A stretch of DNA of 9,116 nt from Actinomycetota bacterium (GCA_009703545.1 WLFX01000029.1:1-9116); one strand, 5' to 3'. Shown: positions 1 to 6,761, counted from the first letter of the stretch. Program-made: numbers and translations. The notes: generated from the sequence alone by a model not told the origin.

Positions 1-329
1 ACGAGGCACTCACCACTGTGGTGGCCATTGCATCCGGACTCGGGTCATCCTCTGCCTACACGTGGCTAAAGATTCCCGCGACCGCCCGCATGGCCGAGGT
101 GGCCGCGGCAACGACTCTTCCCATCCTGATGCTGGGTGGCGAGCCGGTCGGTGACTCAGACGAGACCTTTGCTCTGTGGGCAACCGCCATGAACGAACCC
201 AATGTGCGCGGCGTTGTCGCCGGTCGCACGCTTTTATACCCCAATGACGGCAACCCCGAAGGAGCGGTGGCTCGCGCAGCTGCGGTTGTTCGGCCCCCGT
301 CATCAACCCACTCGAAAGGCACGTCATGA
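1..329 (+). CDS. Cgl0159-family (beta/alpha)8 aldolase-like protein, C-terminal part (5' truncated)
   Basis: The reading frame is open from base 3 and gives the last 108 residues of a protein whose start lies before the window. Segments such as SSAYTWLKIP, TTLPILMLGGEP and VRGVVAGRTLLYP are what I recognise as the C-terminal half of the Cgl0159 family, a class I aldolase-like TIM barrel encoded in actinobacterial inositol clusters. GVVAGRTLLYP looks like the phosphate-binding end of the barrel, and the lysine in WLKIP is a plausible Schiff-base residue. By context it probably cleaves 2-deoxy-5-keto-gluconate 6-phosphate to dihydroxyacetone phosphate and malonate semialdehyde, the IolJ step, in the cytoplasm; this is inferred from position, not from a proven family activity. 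Its TGA stop overlaps the iolB ATG (ATGA at 326-329), so the two genes are likely translationally coupled. Confidence 0.8.
   Translation, partial: EALTTVVAIASGLGSSSAYTWLKIPATARMAEVAAATTLPILMLGGEPVGDSDETFALWATAMNEPNVRGVVAGRTLLYPNDGNPEGAVARAAAVVRPPSSTHSKGTS
315..319 (+). promoter_or_regulatory. Shine-Dalgarno for iolB
   Basis: AAAGG lies six bases before the ATG at 326, inside the end of the aldolase gene. It supports the ATG that overlaps the upstream stop codon as the iolB start. Confidence 0.55.
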
Positions 330-1219
330 CCTGGTTTTTTCCCGCAGGAACGCTCACGAACGGCGATGCCGACGTCCACGTCACCCCGGAAAATGCGGGT
401 TGGACGTACAGCGGGCTTCGCGTCTACTCACTGAGCACCGGAAACACCGTCTCGATCGTGCTCGACGGCGAGGAGGGCGTGCTCGTTGCGTTGTCAGCCG
501 AGAACGTTTCGGTTACCGTCGACGACGCCCCTTTCACTCTCGCTGGTCGACAGGGAGTTTTTGCGGCGGTGTCGGATTGGATCTACATTCCTGTCGGAGC
601 AACCGTCACGATGTCGGGTGATTCCGGCGAGATTGCACTGTGCACCGCACGCGCCAGCGAGGTTTTCCCTGTGCAGCATGTTCTCGCGGCTGACGTGCCT
701 GTCGAGGTTCGTGGGTCGGGTCAGGCGACACGTCAGGTGACCAACATCGCGACACCCTCGTCATTCACGGCCGCGCACCGCATCAACGTGTGTGAGGTCA
801 TCACGCCAGGCGGCAACCTTTCGTCATGGCCGCCCCACCGACACGACGGAATCGGCGACTGCGCAACCACCAACGAAGAGATTTACTATTTCCGCATCGG
901 ACGCGGCGATAGTCCACACGGTGACCCGACGGGCCAGGGACTATTCCACATCTATACCGTCGACGGCTCCGTCGACGACACCGTCATGATTCACGACGGT
1001 GACGTGTACAACGTCCCCGAGGGGTACCACGGCCCGACCGTGGCTCCGCCGGAATATCCAATGTACTTTCTTAACGTGCTGGCCGGACCAGGCGATGACA
1101 GAACGATGGCGTTCTGCGATGACCCCGAGCACCACTGGATTCGCGAAACATGGAACACCCAAACACAAGATCCCCGTTTGCCGATGACCACGGCGGCGGG
1201 CCGTACAGGAAAGAGCTGA
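326..1219 (+). CDS. iolB: 5-deoxy-glucuronate isomerase (IolB)
   Basis: The protein has 297 residues, a normal length for IolB. This cupin-type isomerase converts 5-deoxy-D-glucuronate, the product of IolD, to 5-dehydro-2-deoxy-D-gluconate, the substrate of the IolC kinase. The metal-binding signature is visible: PPHRHD around residues 169-174 (H171, H173), then NEEIYYFRI at 183-191 (E184/E185), and later DGDVYNVPEGYHGP at 224-237 (H235). These match the PPHKHD...LEEIYY...GDV..VP.GYH pattern of known IolB proteins. The C-terminal FLNVLAGPGDDR and DDPEHHWI segments are also typical. The start is set by the ATGA overlap with the upstream gene and the AAAGG site. The stop is two bases before the next gene. 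No damage or unusual domain is seen. Confidence 0.96.
   Translation: MTWFFPAGTLTNGDADVHVTPENAGWTYSGLRVYSLSTGNTVSIVLDGEEGVLVALSAENVSVTVDDAPFTLAGRQGVFAAVSDWIYIPVGATVTMSGDSGEIALCTARASEVFPVQHVLAADVPVEVRGSGQATRQVTNIATPSSFTAAHRINVCEVITPGGNLSSWPPHRHDGIGDCATTNEEIYYFRIGRGDSPHGDPTGQGLFHIYTVDGSVDDTVMIHDGDVYNVPEGYHGPTVAPPEYPMYFLNVLAGPGDDRTMAFCDDPEHHWIRETWNTQTQDPRLPMTTAAGRTGKS
1207..1215 (+). promoter_or_regulatory. Shine-Dalgarno for the Gfo/Idh gene
   Basis: AGGAAAGAG lies six bases before the ATG at 1222 and decides the start. The same frame is open further upstream, to 1150, but that part overlaps iolB, and the GxGxxG fold starts only a few residues after the ATG at 1222. Confidence 0.75.
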
Positions 1220-1221
1220 AC

Positions 1222-2406
1222 ATGAACCGTCGAATTGGAGTCGCCGTATTGGGTCTCGGCTGGATGGGAGAGGGACACAGTCGTTCCATGCTCCGCATTC
1301 CGTCGCTTTTCCCGAATCGCTCATTCGATCCCGTGCTCGTAGTGTGTGCGGATACCGAGGAGGCTCGTCGTGAGCGAGCTGTTCGCGACTTCGGGTTCGA
1401 GCGCGCTGTGGCCGACTGGCGTGAAGCGATTGCATCGGACGACGTCGACGTCGTCTGGGTCACCGCGCCGAACATGCTGCACCTCCCGATGATTGAGGCG
1501 GCCTGCGCCGCGGGGAAAGCCGTCTTCAGCGAGAAGCCCATTGGCGGAAAACCCGAACACACGGTGGCCGCCTACGAGATGGCGAAGAAGGCCGGCGTCC
1601 GCACTGGTGTCGGGTACAACTATCTCTGGGCGCCGCTCGTTATGCATGCCCGCAACCTCATTGCCTCAGGCGAACTCGGCGACATCACCCACTATCGCGG
1701 TCGATTCGTGTCAATGTACGGAAGCGACGAACTCGGCCTTCTCACCTGGCGCTTTATCCTCGACCAGGCCGGTTACGGTGTCACGAGTGACATCCTCAGC
1801 CACTCCGTGTCTCTCGCTCAGTACCTCATCGGGGACATCACCGACGTCGTAGGAATGCGCAATACGACCATTCCGCAACGTCCGCTGCCCACGGGAGCGG
1901 CGAGCCATTACGGCCGCGGTCGGCCAGAAGACCCCAAGGGTGATGTCGAAAACGAAGACTTCGCCTCGATGCTCTGTAACTTCGAAAACGGTGCGACCGG
2001 AACGTTTGAGGTAAGTCGCACGCTGGTCGGCCCCGAAAGCCAGAACGCGTTCGAGATTTACGGAACCAAAGGCGCACTTGCGTGGAACCTCGAAAAGATG
2101 AACGAACTGCAGTACTACCGACTGACAGACGACATCAGTTCCGGGTACACCACCATCTACGGCGGCGATCGCTTCCCGTTTCACGGTGTTTTTTCGCCCG
2201 GTCAAGCGAATCCGATTGGGCTTGAGGACCTCGTAGCCATCGAAGACTATTCATTCCTCGAGGCGCTCGCGACGGACGGAACGTTCTCGCCAAGTTTCCG
2301 AGAAGCCGTTGATGTCGTCAACGTCCAACAGGCTCTGATCAATTCATGGGACTCCAAGACGTGGGAAACCGTGTCAGACCTCACAGGAGAAAATCGTGGC
2401 AATTAA
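1222..2406 (+). CDS. Gfo/Idh/MocA-family oxidoreductase of the inositol operon (probable inositol/keto-inositol dehydrogenase)
   Basis: The protein has 394 residues. The N-terminal Rossmann fold begins at once: GLGWMG at residues 11-16 is the GxGxxG dinucleotide-binding loop. The family motif EKP is at 104-106 (K105), and a D-x3-H pair at D190 and H194 (SDILSH) matches the Asp/His dyad of Gfo/Idh enzymes. The C-terminal half (about 130-394) is the family's beta-sheet substrate domain. Such enzymes oxidise a sugar or cyclitol hydroxyl with NAD(P) in the cytoplasm. Between iolB and iolD the likely substrates are myo-, scyllo- or chiro-inositol, or their ketones. It is longer than classical IolG (about 340 residues), and the IolG-like HDFDM context around the catalytic His is absent, so I do not assign iolG. 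It overlaps iolD by 11 bases. Confidence 0.88.
   Translation: MNRRIGVAVLGLGWMGEGHSRSMLRIPSLFPNRSFDPVLVVCADTEEARRERAVRDFGFERAVADWREAIASDDVDVVWVTAPNMLHLPMIEAACAAGKAVFSEKPIGGKPEHTVAAYEMAKKAGVRTGVGYNYLWAPLVMHARNLIASGELGDITHYRGRFVSMYGSDELGLLTWRFILDQAGYGVTSDILSHSVSLAQYLIGDITDVVGMRNTTIPQRPLPTGAASHYGRGRPEDPKGDVENEDFASMLCNFENGATGTFEVSRTLVGPESQNAFEIYGTKGALAWNLEKMNELQYYRLTDDISSGYTTIYGGDRFPFHGVFSPGQANPIGLEDLVAIEDYSFLEALATDGTFSPSFREAVDVVNVQQALINSWDSKTWETVSDLTGENRGN
2385..2390 (+). promoter_or_regulatory. Shine-Dalgarno deciding the GTG start of iolD
   Basis: AGGAGA lies five bases before GTG at 2396. It sits inside the end of the upstream gene and supports the GTG start, which gives the 11-base overlap. 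Confidence 0.75.
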
Positions 2407-4246
2407 GACCATTCGCATCACGACGGCCGAAGCGCTCGTGCGCTATCTCATCGCGCAACGCACCATTGTTGATGGAACAAACGTTCCCCTCTTTCCTGGC
2501 GCCCACGGCATCTTTGGCCACGGAAACGTGACGAGCCTCGGACATTCGTTAGAGACTCATCGCGACACGTTGCCCGTGTGGCGTGGCCAAAACGAGCAGG
2601 GCATGGGTCTGGCCGCCGCCGCATTCGCCAAGGCATCGCGCCGCCAACAGATTATGGTGTGCACGACGTCGATCGGACCGGGTGCCACGAACATGGTCAC
2701 GGCCGCTGGTGTCGCCATGTCCAACCGACTTCCCGTCCTCTTCATCGCGGGTGACACGTTTACGACGCGTCTACCCGACCCGGTGCTCCAGCAGGTCGAG
2801 CACTTCGGGGTTCCCTCAACCACGGTCAACGACGCGTTCCGACCCGTCGTCCGCTACTGGGATCGCATCACGCATCCAGCGCAAATCCTCAGTTCCTTGC
2901 CGCAGGCGGTCGCGACGATGCTCGATCCCGGCGACTGTGGGCCAGCATTTATCGGTTTGCCACAAGATGTGGCGGCCGACGCATTCGACTACCCCGAATC
3001 GTTCTTTGAGACAACCATTCACGAATCCCCACGACCTCGTCCCGACCGCGGTCAACTCGCTCGCGCCGTGGAAATGCTGCGATCCGCTAAGCGACCCGCG
3101 ATCATCGCTGGGGGCGGCGTTCATTACTCGCGGGCCGAGGCCGAACTGGCTGCGTTCGCCGACAAACACGGAATTCCTGTCGTCGAGACGGTTGCGGGTA
3201 AGTCTTCCCTCGTTGCGAGCCACCCCCGCTATGCGGGACCCGTCGGTGTGACTGGTGCGGAAGCTGCTAACGCGGTAGTTCGGGATGCCGACGTAATTCT
3301 CGCCGTTGGCACGCGTCTCGAAGACTTCACAACCGGTTCGTGGACGCTGTTTCCCGCCGAGACGCACTTCATCGGTCTGAACGCGGCACGCTTCGACGCC
3401 ATCAAACACCGCTCCACACCACTCGTCGCCGATGCTCGAGAAGGACTTATCGAACTGGGTGAGGCGCTCGAGGATTGGTCGACTGACACATCCTGGACCG
3501 AGAACGCCACACGCTTACGAGGCGAACTCGACGTCTTCGTCAACGGCCGCATCGCGGACGACGGAGTGTGGCCCCCGAGTTACGCTCAATTGGTTGGGTT
3601 GGTGCACAATTCTGCGACCGAAGAGGATTACGTTCTCACTGCCGCCGGCGGACTGCCCGGGGAACTCAACATCAACTGGATGAGCAAAGCAGTCGCCAGT
3701 TTCGACTGTGAATACGGTTATTCCTGCATGGGGTACGAGATCTCTGGGGCGTGGGGTGCCGCCATGGCACGCCCTCGCGGTGAGGTCTTCGCGATGGTTG
3801 GGGATGGTTCCTATCTCATGATGAACTCCGACATCTACGCCTCGGTGCTGTCCGGCCACAAAATGATCCTCGTCGTCTGCGACAACGAGGGGTACGCCGT
3901 CATCGAGCGGCTACAAACGAGTCAGGGTGGTGCGTCTTACAACAACATGCTGTCCGATTCCGTGGGAACTGGAACCGGCGCGCGCGTCGACTTCGCTGCC
4001 CACGCCGCCTCAATGGGTGCTGTCACGTTCGAGGTGCACAGCCTTGCAGAGTTCGCCGATGCGCTAACTAAGGCGCGTCAGGCAACCAGCACCGCGGTGA
4101 TTGTGACCAAGGTTCGCGCCAAGGACTTCACCGAAGGCGGCGCGTTCTGGCAGGTCGGAGTGCCAGAGGTATCCGAGCGTGCGAGTGTTACGGCCGCGCG
4201 CGCGTCAATGGACAAGGGACTAAAGGACCAGCGCCCGGGGATTTAG
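2396..4246 (+). CDS. iolD: 3D-(3,5/4)-trihydroxycyclohexane-1,2-dione acylhydrolase (IolD)
   Basis: The protein has 616 residues, slightly below the usual 630-640 of the family. It is a thiamine-diphosphate enzyme that hydrolytically opens the ring of the diketo-inositol made by IolE, giving 5-deoxyglucuronate for IolB. The N-terminal Pyr domain carries the catalytic glutamate in RGQNEQGMG (E67), after FPGAHGIFGHGN at 34-43, a segment seen in IolD proteins. A central domain includes RPAIIAGGGVHYSRAEAEL. The C-terminal PP domain holds the ThDP/Mg motif: GDG at 469-471 followed by DN at 496-497, a 24-residue gap typical of the family. Translation starts at GTG with a good ribosome site and overlaps the upstream gene. 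It is the last gene of the operon in this window; iolE does not follow it. Confidence 0.96.
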   Translation: MAIKTIRITTAEALVRYLIAQRTIVDGTNVPLFPGAHGIFGHGNVTSLGHSLETHRDTLPVWRGQNEQGMGLAAAAFAKASRRQQIMVCTTSIGPGATNMVTAAGVAMSNRLPVLFIAGDTFTTRLPDPVLQQVEHFGVPSTTVNDAFRPVVRYWDRITHPAQILSSLPQAVATMLDPGDCGPAFIGLPQDVAADAFDYPESFFETTIHESPRPRPDRGQLARAVEMLRSAKRPAIIAGGGVHYSRAEAELAAFADKHGIPVVETVAGKSSLVASHPRYAGPVGVTGAEAANAVVRDADVILAVGTRLEDFTTGSWTLFPAETHFIGLNAARFDAIKHRSTPLVADAREGLIELGEALEDWSTDTSWTENATRLRGELDVFVNGRIADDGVWPPSYAQLVGLVHNSATEEDYVLTAAGGLPGELNINWMSKAVASFDCEYGYSCMGYEISGAWGAAMARPRGEVFAMVGDGSYLMMNSDIYASVLSGHKMILVVCDNEGYAVIERLQTSQGGASYNNMLSDSVGTGTGARVDFAAHAASMGAVTFEVHSLAEFADALTKARQATSTAVIVTKVRAKDFTEGGAFWQVGVPEVSERASVTAARASMDKGLKDQRPGI

Positions 4247-4266
4247 CGTCGCCTGCGGAACGCCAG

Positions 4267-4282
4267 GGGAATGTGAATTCCT
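4267..4282. terminator. Weak hairpin between the convergent iolD and GNAT genes
   Basis: GGGAAT and ATTCCT can pair (five Watson-Crick pairs and one G-U) around a GTGA loop. No T-run follows on either strand, so a terminator role is only suggested by its position between two converging genes 44 bases apart. Confidence 0.25.
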
Positions 4283-4290
4283 GTCGACCG

Positions 4291-4731
4291 TCAGAAGACC
4301 AGGTCATAGCGCTTGAACACGTCGTCGTGCACCCAGCCGCGCCCCTCGTACAGCGCTTGAGCCGGCGCGTTCAGATGTGCCGTTCGTAGCCAAATTCGAG
4401 CCGCGCCGGCCTTTTTTGCCGCTGCCTCTGTTTCGACCATCAACTGTTCGGCGATGTGTCTGCGACGAAAGTCAGGGTGGACAAACACATCATTCAACAG
4501 CCAAATCTCGGCGAGGGCCACCGTCGAAAAGGTCGGGTAACACTGTGCGAAACCAACGAGTTGATCACCTTCCTCCGCGACAAAGACGATGCTCTCGTTC
4601 ATTGAGAGGCGATTGTGAAGAAATTGTTGCGTGTTCGAATTTGCCTCTTGATTGTAAAAGCCGCGATATTGCTCGACCAATCCGGTCAACTGTTCGACAT
4701 CAGAGAGTGATGCACGACGAATATGGATCAT
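4291..4731 (-). CDS. GNAT-family N-acetyltransferase
   Basis: The protein has 146 residues, the full length of a single GNAT domain. From the N-terminus it shows MIHIRRASLSDVEQL (strand 1 and helix 1), SIVFVAEEGDQLVGFA (strands 2-3), the acetyl-CoA-binding motif A at about 80-98 (NDVFVHPDFRRRHIAEQLM), and motif B at 121-133 (NAPAQALYEGRGWV). The pyrophosphate loop is usually (R/Q)-x-x-G-x-(G/A); here its first glycine is a histidine (R-R-H-I-A, H92). A cytoplasmic acetyl transfer to a small amine or a protein amine is expected; the substrate cannot be told. The ATG at 4731 has no good Shine-Dalgarno but has a TAGGGT -10 element six bases upstream, so the mRNA is probably leaderless. It is transcribed away from the FkbH-like gene and towards iolD. 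Confidence 0.9.
   Translation of the reverse strand: MIHIRRASLSDVEQLTGLVEQYRGFYNQEANSNTQQFLHNRLSMNESIVFVAEEGDQLVGFAQCYPTFSTVALAEIWLLNDVFVHPDFRRRHIAEQLMVETEAAAKKAGAARIWLRTAHLNAPAQALYEGRGWVHDDVFKRYDLVF
4441..4454 (+). repeat. 14-base direct repeat, copy inside the GNAT gene
   Basis: CAACTGTTCGGCGA is identical to 4763-4776. Here it encodes, on the minus strand, part of the AEQL segment of GNAT motif A. A shorter 10-base copy, CAACTGTTCG, is at 4687-4696, where it encodes VEQL. Confidence 0.6.
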
Positions 4732-4737
4732 GACAAA

Positions 4738-4765
4738 ACCCTACAGACCCCACGCAAATCACCAA
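4738..4765 (-). promoter_or_regulatory. Promoter of the GNAT gene, leaderless geometry
   Basis: Read on the minus strand: -35 TTGGTG (4760-4765), spacer of 16, -10 TAGGGT (4738-4743), then six bases (4732-4737) to the ATG at 4731. Transcription would begin at or next to the A of the start codon. The same -35 and spacer occur before the tRNA-Arg gene. Confidence 0.6.
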
Positions 4766-4776
4766 CTGTTCGGCGA
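4763..4776 (+). repeat. 14-base direct repeat, copy at the GNAT promoter, overlapping a palindrome
   Basis: CAACTGTTCGGCGA repeats the sequence at 4441-4454. It overlaps the -35 element of the GNAT promoter by three bases. It also forms most of the dyad CTGT-TCGGCG-ACAG (4766-4779), which could be an operator or a small hairpin between the two divergent genes. No function is shown. Confidence 0.5.
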
Positions 4777-4808
4777 CAGAATGGAGTAAGTACAAAGGTA
4801 AAGTTGAA

Positions 4809-6656
4809 ATGCAGTGGTTGCGTCGTTATTGGTTTCCGAAAGGGTGCCCTGTGGAGCAAATCAAACTGGTCATCTGGGACCTCGATGACACGTTGTGGGC
4901 CGGAACAATCTCTGAAGGTCCGATCGAGCACATCCCGCGGAATCACGACATCGTTGTCGCTCTCGCTCAACGGGGGATAATCAGCTCAATCTGCTCAATG
5001 AATGACAAGTCGGTGGCCCTAGAAGAACTTCAGAAATCGTCAATGTCGGACTATTTTGTGCTTCCCAGTATCGATTGGAATCCAAAAGGGCCTCGAATTC
5101 GCCAGCTGATTGAGGACCTCAATCTGCGTCCCATCAATGTCCTATTTATCGATGACCTCGCCAAAAATCTTGAAGAAGCTCGTTTTGTTTGCCCCGATTT
5201 GAATGTCGCGCTGCCCGAGATTCTTGAAACGCTGTTGGACAACCCTGCTGTTGCCGGAAAACCTGACCTCGCTTTGAAACGCTTGAAACAGTACAAAGTT
5301 CTCGAACGCAAAATTTCGGAACAGTCGGCTTTCCGCGGGGACACCAATGACTTCCTTCGTCAGTCCGACATAAAAGTTGCGGTGTTACCGCCGACTGAAA
5401 AGGACATGGAACGAATTGAAGAACTCATTAATCGGTCTAACCAGCTCAACTTCACAAAGCTTCGGGTTGACCAGTCGACGCTCGCACACTATGTGAACTC
5501 GACAGACTCAACAACGGGCGCGGTGTGGGTTAGCGACAAATATGGCGATTACGGCCTTGCAGGGTTTTATGCCCTTGAAGACGGCGCACTCACCCAGTTT
5601 GTGTTCTCGTGTCGAATTTTGGGTTTCGGAGTGGAAAGTTGGCTATACCAAAAACTCGAGTGTCCAATACTTGACATCAACGGGGAAGTGTCGACAAAAC
5701 TCGACCGCGACACAACGATTGATTGGATCACCGAGGTTGATTATCACCAGGAACGTATTGAATCCAAGACCGCCACGGAGTGGCTGCTCATCAGGGGTGG
5801 TTGTGATCTGAGGCAATTGAACCCCTACCTCCGGGCCAATGTTGCTATAGATGAAGAAATGAACTATGTCGCACAATCAGGTTTCGCCGCGCACGTGGAA
5901 CATTCCGAGATTTTGAAGCAATCGAACCCGGAGTTTGTTGACAAGTTCAAGGACATCATTGACCGGATTCCGTTTATCGATCGTGATGCCTTTGAAACTG
6001 ATTTCTTTTCCGACAAGCACCGGTTCAAGTTGTACAGCGTGCTGGAGGATTACACACACGGCATCTACCGTTACAGAGACACCGAGTTTGTCTTACCCCA
6101 TCGTCGTTTCACGTCCAACTGGTTAACTCAAAGAGATTTTCTTGAGAAGCGCTTCGGAAAAGAATTTGCCGATTGGTTTATCGACAATTTCCGTTTCGAG
6201 GGTCCGCTCACTGAAGAAGCCTTCGAGGCAAACCTTGAGTGGATGATTGCTTTGCTCCCGGAGGGTGTTCAGCTGATTCTGCTCAATGGTGCTGAGGTCG
6301 ATCTGAATAGCGAAAAGGAACCAGGACGTCACCTGCGTCACCGAACTTACAACGCAATCGTCGACCGAGTGGTTGCCCGACATTCACATGTGTCGTTGGT
6401 TGATGTGCGGGGTATTGTCACCGATCCATCCCACACAACCAACAGCATTCGGCACTATCAACGCAGCATTTATCCGATCCTCGCCAGCCGCGTCGACGAT
6501 GTTTTGCTTGCAGCCGGGGTCACACTCAAAGAACACATCGAAGTTCCTGAGGAACCCATGATTAAGTTCAAACCAAACAATCGCCGGAGGCGGCGACCCA
6601 TCATCAAACGACTGATGCAACGACTGAAAAGCTTTGCCAAACGCTTCGATAATTGA
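4809..6656 (+). CDS. FkbH-like HAD-IIIC phosphatase/acyltransferase with C-terminal SGNH-like domain
   Basis: The protein has 615 residues. Residues 18-145 are a HAD subfamily IIIC domain: WDLDDTLW (D24, D26, T28), S63 in CSMND, K93 in NPKGP, and FIDD (D115, D116). Residues 187-284 match the FkbH acyltransferase-like part: NRSNQLNFT at 208-216, YGDYGLAGF at 245-253, FSCRILGFGVE at 266-276. FkbH proteins move a glyceryl group from a glycolytic bisphosphate to an acyl carrier protein; whether this one does is unknown, and no carrier gene is nearby. Residues 322-567 look SGNH-hydrolase-like: LLIRGGCDL (326-334), LILLNGAEVD (489-498) and IRHYQRSIYPILA (547-559). The tail (590-611) is very basic. 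ATG at 4809 has AAAGG ten bases upstream; GTG at 4851, with a better site, would remove 14 residues and suits HAD N-termini. Many codons are AT-rich compared with the iol genes. Confidence 0.87.
   Translation: MQWLRRYWFPKGCPVEQIKLVIWDLDDTLWAGTISEGPIEHIPRNHDIVVALAQRGIISSICSMNDKSVALEELQKSSMSDYFVLPSIDWNPKGPRIRQLIEDLNLRPINVLFIDDLAKNLEEARFVCPDLNVALPEILETLLDNPAVAGKPDLALKRLKQYKVLERKISEQSAFRGDTNDFLRQSDIKVAVLPPTEKDMERIEELINRSNQLNFTKLRVDQSTLAHYVNSTDSTTGAVWVSDKYGDYGLAGFYALEDGALTQFVFSCRILGFGVESWLYQKLECPILDINGEVSTKLDRDTTIDWITEVDYHQERIESKTATEWLLIRGGCDLRQLNPYLRANVAIDEEMNYVAQSGFAAHVEHSEILKQSNPEFVDKFKDIIDRIPFIDRDAFETDFFSDKHRFKLYSVLEDYTHGIYRYRDTEFVLPHRRFTSNWLTQRDFLEKRFGKEFADWFIDNFRFEGPLTEEAFEANLEWMIALLPEGVQLILLNGAEVDLNSEKEPGRHLRHRTYNAIVDRVVARHSHVSLVDVRGIVTDPSHTTNSIRHYQRSIYPILASRVDDVLLAAGVTLKEHIEVPEEPMIKFKPNNRRRRRPIIKRLMQRLKSFAKRFDN
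4838..4844 (+). promoter_or_regulatory. Shine-Dalgarno for a possible GTG start at 4851 of the FkbH-like gene
   Basis: GAAAGGG lies six bases before an in-frame GTG at 4851. That start would give VEQIKLVIWDLDD as the N-terminus, the usual short lead-in to the first HAD motif. TAAAGT at 4799-4804 resembles a -10 element and would start a transcript near 4811, after the ATG at 4809, which also favours 4851. No convincing -35 element is seen. Confidence 0.4.
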
Positions 6657-6658
6657 CG

Positions 6659-6675
6659 TTCCGCGGAATTTTTTT
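6659..6675 (+). terminator. Palindrome plus T7 after the FkbH-like gene
   Basis: TTCCGCGGAA (6659-6668), a perfect 10-base palindrome starting two bases after the stop codon, is followed at once by seven T (6669-6675). This looks like a Rho-independent terminator for the plus strand. As a hairpin, however, only three or four pairs can form around a very small loop, so it would be weak. Confidence 0.4.
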
Positions 6676-6688
6676 GTCGTTCATTGTG

Positions 6689-6761
6689 CGCGCCTGGAGG
6701 GATTCGAACCCCCAACCGTCTGATCCGTAGTCAGATACTCTATCCGTTGAGCTACAGGCGC
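6689..6761 (-). tRNA. tRNA-Arg (anticodon ACG)
   Basis: The minus strand gives a complete 73-base cloverleaf. The acceptor stem GCGCCTG/CAGGCGC pairs over all seven positions (6755-6761 with 6690-6696), with G as the discriminator at 6689. The D arm starts TAGCTCAACGG. The anticodon arm TCTGA-CTACGGA-TCAGA has anticodon ACG (plus-strand CGT at 6726-6728), and the T arm contains GGGTTCGAATCCC. With inosine at position 34 it would read CGU, CGC and CGA arginine codons. The 3' CCA is not encoded: the bases after the discriminator read CAC, so CCA must be added enzymatically. It stands alone between two plus-strand genes. Confidence 0.97.

Noticed and set aside
1150..1221. Upstream extension of the Gfo/Idh reading frame to an ATG at 1150
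   Set aside because: It would overlap iolB by 70 bases, it adds residues not belonging to the Rossmann fold, and the ATG at 1222 has a strong ribosome site.
1441..1452. Perfect palindrome GACGTCGACGTC
   Set aside because: It lies within the Asp-Asp-Val-Asp-Val codons of the dehydrogenase gene; a coding coincidence is enough to explain it.
941..1562. Long minus-strand open frames opposite iolB and the dehydrogenase gene
   Set aside because: Arg/Ser-rich translations without recognisable motifs; they are shadows of GC-rich coding sequence on the other strand.
1222..2406. Assignment of the Gfo/Idh protein as iolG
   Set aside because: Its length and the sequence around the catalytic histidine do not fit classical IolG, so no symbol was given.
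2816..3409. 197-residue minus-strand open frame opposite iolD
   Set aside because: iolD has clear family motifs throughout; the antisense translation resembles no family and has no ribosome site that I can see.
4246..4263. GCGT...ACGC dyad at the iolD stop
   Set aside because: Only four pairs with a ten-base loop and no T-run; too weak to call.
6689..6761. tRNA-Arg as an attachment site for an integrated element
   Set aside because: I found no repeat of the tRNA 3' end within the window and no integrase; a wider search would be needed.
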